A stretch of 45,835 nt of DNA, from contig CALGGJ010000072.1 in NCBI GenBank assembly GCA_937915745.1, positions 1 to 45,835 on the forward strand. The letters are read 5' to 3'. Of the stretch, positions 40,962 to 45,835 are shown in pieces (positions within the stretch are counted from its first letter, which is position 1; each line of letters starts with the position of its first letter). The stretch is from an uncultured Prevotellaceae bacterium. GTDB lineage: Bacteria > Bacteroidota > Bacteroidia > Bacteroidales > Bacteroidaceae. The notes under the pieces were generated by a model. The model was not told the DNA's origin. It ran no database searches and saw nothing but the letters and a program-made list of their open reading frames with translations. The position numbers and the translations under genes were made by a program.

Positions 40962-41562
40962 ATGCTTAAAACAATTGTTTCCATCATCATTCTATTACTC
41001 TGGAATGGTAATATGGCAAGTCAAACCCTTGTTGGTATGTTGATTCAGATGGAAAGTTTCCATGGTTGATTGTAGCTGTAGTTGTTGGCGGAGCAATAAA
41101 CCTTGGAATGAACCGTGAATATGTTGATGGTTTCAGGAAAGGGTTCGGCTTCTTTGCTGTAGGAGCTGGTGCAGGTGTGGCGGCAACTATGATGCCCACA
41201 GCAGTAGGAATGCAGGAAAACCACAAAAGATTGTATATCAATCCGACAGGAGTGGAAATATTATAAAACGGATACCTATATATAGGGAGAGTATAAAGTT
41301 TGAAAAACGGGATGAAAATAAACTCATGCATGTAATATATGATGAGAATCAAACAACAATTAAAGTTAGTATATCAGAAAAGATGAATAACAAACAATGT
41401 AAACTGCAAATATATGGGACAAACGGAAACATGCTAAAACAAATTATATTGAAAGGCGATGAATCGTCATTCAATATTTCAGATATTGGACATGGTACAT
41501 ATATCGCTCAACTCATTATAGAGGGCAAGCAAAAGGAAACAACTAAAGTGATTGTAAAATAA
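40962..41562 (+). pseudogene. Decayed secreted Rhs-like gene: signal peptide, Rhs-core tail and T9SS-type tail fragments
   Basis: The 652-base gap 40926-41577 holds no intact long gene but three ordered remnants. (1) A signal-peptide-like start at 40962-41069 (MLKTIVSIIILLLW...), frame 0. (2) A different frame from about 41024 to 41268 reading NPCWYVDSDGKFPW, then VGGAINLG and FFAVGAGAGVAA, like the region after an Rhs core. (3) An open stretch 41326-41562 (78 residues) ending IGHGTYIAQLIIEGKQKETT, a T9SS C-terminal sorting domain. The order matches one large secreted protein after internal deletions and frameshifts. The region is clearly more AT-rich than its neighbours. Confidence 0.6.
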
Positions 41563-41577
41563 CATCAACGAGCCAAT

Positions 41578-42222
41578 ATGAACACTATAACCCTTCAGCA
41601 CATCCTGCCGCAGGTATTTGCATCGCACACCGACGTAGTGAGCGATGTGTGGCAGAAGGACGTGAACCTGGAACGAGGCCGACTCTATCTGGTCGAGGCT
41701 AATTCGGGTACCGGCAAGTCGTCGCTCTGCAGCTACATCTATGGCTATCGTCACGATTACGACGGACAAATCTTGTTCGACGACACCGAAATATCCACAC
41801 TTGGAACACAGCAGTGGGTGGAACTGCGTCAGCGCCACCTGTCGCTCCTTTGGCAGGAGTTGCGCCTGTTTCCCGAACTCACGGCTTGGGAGAACATAGA
41901 GATAAAAAACAAACTGACAGGTTTCCAGACAGCCCGACAAGTTGACGAATGGTTCGACCAGCTCGGAATAGCCGACCGTAAGCACACACGGGTTGCACGC
42001 ATGTCGTTCGGACAACAACAGCGCGTGGCACTCATCCGGGCTCTGTGTCAGCCGTTCGATTTCATCTTTGCCGACGAACCCATAAGCCACCTCGACGATG
42101 AGAACTCGCGTGTCGTGGGCGAACTGCTCATGGCCGAAGCGCACCGCCAGGGAGCAGGGGTGGTGGTCACAAGTATAGGAAAACATATAAATCTGAACTA
42201 CGATAAAACATTGAAACTATGA
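41578..42222 (+). CDS. ABC transporter ATP-binding protein (FtsE/MacB-like)
   Basis: A 214-residue cassette: Walker A NSGTGKSS at 42-49, Q-loop LWQELRLFPE, a variant signature MSFGQQQR at 142-149 (SFGQ instead of SGGQ), and Walker B FIFADEP near 162-168. It resembles the LolD/MacB/FtsE group that drives FtsX-like permeases. The ATG of the permease overlaps its stop (ATGA), so the two are translationally coupled. Confidence 0.88.
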   Translation: MNTITLQHILPQVFASHTDVVSDVWQKDVNLERGRLYLVEANSGTGKSSLCSYIYGYRHDYDGQILFDDTEISTLGTQQWVELRQRHLSLLWQELRLFPELTAWENIEIKNKLTGFQTARQVDEWFDQLGIADRKHTRVARMSFGQQQRVALIRALCQPFDFIFADEPISHLDDENSRVVGELLMAEAHRQGAGVVVTSIGKHINLNYDKTLKL

Positions 42223-43418
42223 ACCTTGTCTGGAAACTATTGCGACAGCATATAAGCATACCGCAACTGGCCGGCTTTGCACTGGCCAACCTGGCAGGCA
42301 TGACCATCGTCATGTTGGGTTTGCAGTTCTATACCGACACGCAGGCTGTATATAGGTCGGAAGACAGCTTTATGAAATCAACTTACATCATCGTTAACAA
42401 GCCTGTCAGTGCAATACAGACACTCACAGGACGGTCGTCCGCTTTCACTCAGGATGAGATTCAGGAGTTTGGCGAACAGCCGTTTGTGGAACGTATGGGA
42501 CGGTTTGCATCGTCGGCATTCGATGTGAGGGCGACATTCGCACTCGATGCAACGACCAGCTTCTCGACCGAGATGTTTTTTGAGGCTGTTCCCGACGAGT
42601 TTGTGGATGTCAATACCGATGAGTGGACATATACTCAGGGCAACCACGAAGTGCCAATCATTCTGCCACGCAACTATCTCGATCTCTACAATTTCGGATA
42701 TGCGGGGAGTCGCAGTCTTCCTAAGCTGTCGGAGGGTGTGCTGGAAGCCATACGTATTGGAATCGATGTGTCGGGTGGCGGACGCAGGCAGGCGTTCGAC
42801 GGACATATCGTTGGATTTACCGGCCGGCTGAACACGATATTGGTGCCGTGGAGTTTCATGAAGTGGGCAAATGCCGAATATGCAGGTACCACCGACGCAG
42901 CACCTACACGACTCATTGCCGAGGTTGGCAACCCTGCCGACGAACGTATTGCAGCATACCTGCAAGACCATAATTACGAAACCGACCGCGACAAGCTCGA
43001 TGCAAGTAAGACCACATACATGCTTCGCGTCATCGTGGGAATTGTGATGACCGTGGGACTCGTCATCTGCATCCTGTCAATATACATCCTCATGCTGTCG
43101 GTCTTTCTGCTTGTTGAGAAAAACAGCACTAAACTCGAAAACCTGTTGCTAATAGGCTACAGCCCGGTACGTGTCGCGATGCCATACCAACTGCTGACCA
43201 TAGGCCTTAACCTGCTGGTGCTGGTTCTGGCCACGGTGTTGCTCGCTGTCATCCGTAATAACTATCTCGATATGTTCAGAGCATTCTTCCCCGATTTCGA
43301 CTCACCGGCCATCGGTATGGCTATTGGGACGGGAGTGGTGTTGCTGATTATAGTTTCGACATTCAACATAATAGCGATATATACTAAAGTAATGACGATA
43401 TGGAAAAGGAAAAACTGA
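42219..43418 (+). CDS. FtsX/MacB-like ABC permease
   Basis: A 399-residue membrane protein with one N-terminal helix (about 15-38), a large extracytoplasmic part (about 40-265), then three C-terminal helices (about 270-300, 318-345, 365-390). This is the type VII (FtsX/MacB/LolE) permease layout, which transmits ATP hydrolysis to periplasmic partners rather than moving small solutes. Partner and substrate unknown. The next gene starts inside its last 19 bases. Confidence 0.85.
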   Translation: MNLVWKLLRQHISIPQLAGFALANLAGMTIVMLGLQFYTDTQAVYRSEDSFMKSTYIIVNKPVSAIQTLTGRSSAFTQDEIQEFGEQPFVERMGRFASSAFDVRATFALDATTSFSTEMFFEAVPDEFVDVNTDEWTYTQGNHEVPIILPRNYLDLYNFGYAGSRSLPKLSEGVLEAIRIGIDVSGGGRRQAFDGHIVGFTGRLNTILVPWSFMKWANAEYAGTTDAAPTRLIAEVGNPADERIAAYLQDHNYETDRDKLDASKTTYMLRVIVGIVMTVGLVICILSIYILMLSVFLLVEKNSTKLENLLLIGYSPVRVAMPYQLLTIGLNLLVLVLATVLLAVIRNNYLDMFRAFFPDFDSPAIGMAIGTGVVLLIIVSTFNIIAIYTKVMTIWKRKN

Positions 43419-44848
43419 TACAACTCTACCAACAGGTAGCAGGAAAGAAGCCTATGACCGTGGAACACTTGTTTGGCGGTGGAGGCAGCAGCCGTAAATA
43501 TTTCTGCATGACGGGAGAAGATGGGCGAAGCCTCTATGGTGTGGTGAGTAAATCGCCTGGCGAGAACCTTGCATTCTACAAACTGGCTAAGCTGTTTGCC
43601 GAGAAAGGACTGCCCGTACCACATGTATATGGCATAAGCGACGACCATACATGCTATCTGCAGGAAGACCTCGGGACACTGACTCTGCAGGAATATATAA
43701 GAGCCAACCGCAATGCCGACGGACAGTATAACGAAACGGCACGGCAGATGCTGCGACGAGTCATTGCCGATTTGCCACACTTCCAGTATAAGGGTGCCAG
43801 CGGATATGTGTTTCAGCAGTGCTACCCTGTGGCTTCGATGGATGCCATGAGCATCATGTTCGACCTCAACTATTTCAAATATTGTTTCGTAAAACTGCGT
43901 GGTATCGAATTCAACGAAGTGAAGCTACAGGAAGACTTCCAGAAACTCACGGTCGAACTGCTGGGCGAAAACAACAACACGTTCATGTATCGCGATTTCC
44001 AGTCACGAAACGTGATGATAGTAGATGGCAACCCGCGCTATATCGACTTTCAGGGAGGTCGTCGCGGACCAATATACTATGATGTGGCGTCGTTCCTGTG
44101 GCAGGCTTCGGCCAACTATCCGGAAGATCTGAAGAATGAACTCATCGACGTGTATCTCACATCGCTCATGCAGTATCGCACAATCAGCCGTGAAGAGTTT
44201 GTGAGACACCTGCGGCTATTCGTCCTCTTCCGCACCATGCAGGTGCTGGGAGCCTATGGTTTCCGCGGATTGTGGGAGAAAAAACAACACTTCGTGCAGA
44301 GCATCCCACCGGCAATCAACAACCTGGAGTGGTTGGTGAGGAAGGGGGTAATCAACGATTACCCGTACTTGAAACAAGTGGCCGAACTGCTCGTTGACGA
44401 CCAGCACCAGCGCAAATTCGATCCATCGAAATCCATAAAACCAAACCTGGTGGTCAGAGTATTCAGCTTTGCTTACAAGAACGGACTGCCGCAAGACGAG
44501 AGCGGCAATGGAGGCGGATATGTGTTCGACTGCCGTGGAACCAATAATCCGGGAAGATATATTGAATATAAGGACATGACAGGACGCGACAAGCCGGTAA
44601 TCGATTTCCTTGAAAAAGACGGAGAGATACTCAGTTTCCTTGAACACATCTATCCTGTCGTGGATTTCCACACGCAACGATTCATAGAGCGCGACTTCAC
44701 CAGTTTGATGGTGTCGTTCGGATGTACCGGTGGCCGGCATCGCAGTGTTTATTGTGCCCAGCAAATGGCATGGCATCTGCATGAGAAATACGGAGTGAAG
44801 GTGATACTGACACACAGAGAACAAGGCATTACAGAGGTGCTGGAATAA
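43400..44848 (+). CDS. AmgK-like sugar kinase fused to a RapZ C-terminal domain
   Basis: A 482-residue fusion. Residues about 1-330 form an aminoglycoside-phosphotransferase-type kinase. Its catalytic loop MYRDFQSRNVMI (Asp199, Asn204) and metal-binding YIDFQGGRRGP (Asp216) closely match AmgK, the MurNAc/GlcNAc anomeric kinase of cell-wall recycling. Residues about 350-482 are a RapZ C-terminal domain: VFSFAYKNGLP, YVFDCRGTNNPG, TGRDKPVIDFL and GCTGGRHRS (441-449). In E. coli RapZ this domain binds glucosamine-6-phosphate. The N-terminal P-loop NTPase domain of RapZ is absent. Directly upstream of a MurU-like gene (29 bases), overlapping the permease. Confidence 0.85.
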   Translation: MEKEKLIQLYQQVAGKKPMTVEHLFGGGGSSRKYFCMTGEDGRSLYGVVSKSPGENLAFYKLAKLFAEKGLPVPHVYGISDDHTCYLQEDLGTLTLQEYIRANRNADGQYNETARQMLRRVIADLPHFQYKGASGYVFQQCYPVASMDAMSIMFDLNYFKYCFVKLRGIEFNEVKLQEDFQKLTVELLGENNNTFMYRDFQSRNVMIVDGNPRYIDFQGGRRGPIYYDVASFLWQASANYPEDLKNELIDVYLTSLMQYRTISREEFVRHLRLFVLFRTMQVLGAYGFRGLWEKKQHFVQSIPPAINNLEWLVRKGVINDYPYLKQVAELLVDDQHQRKFDPSKSIKPNLVVRVFSFAYKNGLPQDESGNGGGYVFDCRGTNNPGRYIEYKDMTGRDKPVIDFLEKDGEILSFLEHIYPVVDFHTQRFIERDFTSLMVSFGCTGGRHRSVYCAQQMAWHLHEKYGVKVILTHREQGITEVLE

Positions 44849-44877
44849 AAAACATAGCAGAACAACAACATACAGAT

Positions 44878-45627
44878 ATGAACATACTCATACTCGCTGC
44901 CGGACTTGGCACACGCCTGCGACCGCTTACAGATACTTTGCCCAAAGCTCTGGTGCCTGTGGGAGGAAAACCACTGCTACAACTCTTGATAGAGAAGATA
45001 AAACGCCAGTGTGATGACCCGCATATCGTAATCAACATACACCATCACGGACAGCAAATAATAGATTTCATCGAGGCACACCACTCTTTTGGCATACCGA
45101 TTGCTATAAGCGACGAGCGCAACTTGCTGCTTGATACGGGTGGAGCCGTAAAAAAAGCCGTGCCGCTATTTGAACAACCCGACCCAGTGCTGATACATAA
45201 TGTTGATATACTCTCAAACTTAAATCTGGCCGATGTCTATTGCACACATCTCTCTCATGACGAACGTCTTGCAACACTTGTGGTAAACCAGCGTAAGACA
45301 TCGCGCTTCCTGTTGTTCAGTTCAGATTCAAGCCTTGCCGGATGGACAAATATATCGACTGGAGAAGTGAGGTCGCCGATGGACAACTTTGATGCAAACC
45401 GATACAAACCGTATGCATTCGCAGGCATACATGTGGTGTCGCAACAGATTGTAAGACTGATGGCCGAATGGCCCGAATGTTTTTCAATCATCGACTTCTA
45501 CCTTTCGGTATGCCACCGCTCCACGATTGCAGCTAATGTGGTTGATGGAATGCAACTGGTCGATGTGGGTAAAATCGATACGTTGGCACAAGCAGAACAA
45601 GCCATAACAACTATGCACATTGCATGA
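44878..45627 (+). CDS. MurU-like nucleotidyltransferase
   Basis: A 249-residue NTP-transferase fold protein. N-terminal nucleotide-binding motif LAAGLGTRLRPLTDTLPKAL at 6-25, a core Asp in HNVDILSNL, and GIHVVSQQI. It matches MurU, the N-acetylmuramate-1-phosphate uridylyltransferase that makes UDP-MurNAc from the AmgK product; the same fold also includes other sugar-1-phosphate nucleotidyltransferases. The pairing with an AmgK-like kinase supports MurU. Downstream 45628-45768 shows no gene; a family-B copy follows. Confidence 0.82.
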   Translation: MNILILAAGLGTRLRPLTDTLPKALVPVGGKPLLQLLIEKIKRQCDDPHIVINIHHHGQQIIDFIEAHHSFGIPIAISDERNLLLDTGGAVKKAVPLFEQPDPVLIHNVDILSNLNLADVYCTHLSHDERLATLVVNQRKTSRFLLFSSDSSLAGWTNISTGEVRSPMDNFDANRYKPYAFAGIHVVSQQIVRLMAEWPECFSIIDFYLSVCHRSTIAANVVDGMQLVDVGKIDTLAQAEQAITTMHIA

Positions 45628-45768
45628 TAAGAGTGATGAATGTTTGTCAAAATAGAAGAAGTAGCCTTAAAGGGCGGGAAATCATACTAATCGAAACAAA
45701 TCTCCCAAAACATAACTCAACTTTCGCAAGCCCAGAGCAGAAGGGAATGGAAGAGAATGGAAAGGGAA

Positions 45769-45828
45769 CGTTTTCGTTAGGCCAAATGACCAAAGGGAGC
45801 TTGCTCACTTTGGCATGGCGAGAAAACG
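45769..45828 (+). repeat. Family-B structured repeat, copy B6 (complete, variant inner hairpin)
   Basis: Outer stem CGTTTTC/GAAAACG and GCCA/TGGC as in B1, with the same 5/2 internal loops. The inner hairpin is CCAAAGGGAGC-TT-GCTCACTTTGG, different in sequence from B1 but again base-paired (10 of 11 pairs). Downstream of the MurU-like gene in sense orientation. The linker after it (GAAGACCG) matches that between B3 and B4, so another copy may follow beyond the window. Confidence 0.9.
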
Positions 45829-45835
45829 AAGACCG

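Overview
The window comes from a member of the Bacteroidales, most likely a Prevotellaceae- or Muribaculaceae-like gut or oral anaerobe. Signs of this are promoters of the TTTG-N19-TAnnTTTG type, a TonB receptor operon with DUF5689 and OB-fold lipoproteins, C-terminal T9SS-type sorting tails, a fused FeoAB, DUF3276, DUF4836, DUF5606 and capsule-assembly (Wzi-type) proteins, and the nusB-yajC-ybbR-coaE gene order. No phage, IS element or CRISPR array was recognised.

Layout. 1-6.3 kb (minus strand): a metal-transport run in the order FeoAB, FeoB-associated Cys-rich peptide, large Rid-family protein, membrane-anchored hypothetical protein, Cu/Zn-type permease with an HMA domain. 6.4-11.5 kb (minus): a conserved protein, a coiled-coil protein, ZapA, a structured intergenic element (possible 6S-like RNA), RNase Y, a Wzi-like outer-membrane protein and a lipoprotein. 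11.6-16.1 kb: upp, a CNNM/CBS protein, an orphan radical SAM/SPASM enzyme and, convergent to it, tilS. 16.2-24.4 kb (mostly plus): a large secreted MG2-like protein, tRNA-Cys, DUF3276 (minus), then nusB, yajC, ybbR, coaE, DUF5606 and yraN. 24.4-31.5 kb (minus): an ABC-F ATPase, then a TonB receptor/DUF5689/OB-fold lipoprotein operon with a clear promoter and terminator. 32.1-39.3 kb (minus): lipoprotein, GH51 arabinofuranosidase, RluA-type pseudouridine synthase and GH30 glycosidase, which suggests arabinogalactan side-chain breakdown. 39.4-45.6 kb (plus): a DUF4836 lipoprotein, a decayed Rhs-like secreted gene, an ABC ATPase and FtsX/MacB-like permease, an AmgK-like sugar kinase fused to a RapZ C-terminal domain, and a MurU-like uridylyltransferase.

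The most unusual content lies between genes. Two dispersed repeat families are present. Family B is a 56-60 base structured element (six copies or part copies at four loci). Its stems show compensatory changes, and at every locus it lies in the sense orientation just downstream of a gene; in the RluA gene it even supplies the stop codon. Family A is a 22-bp tandem array of about 3.6 units, found three times in full and once cut by the left window edge. The second notable item is the gene pair of AmgK-RapZ fusion and MurU, coupled by overlap to an FtsEX/MacB-like ABC system. It looks like a cell-wall recycling module with a built-in amino-sugar sensor.
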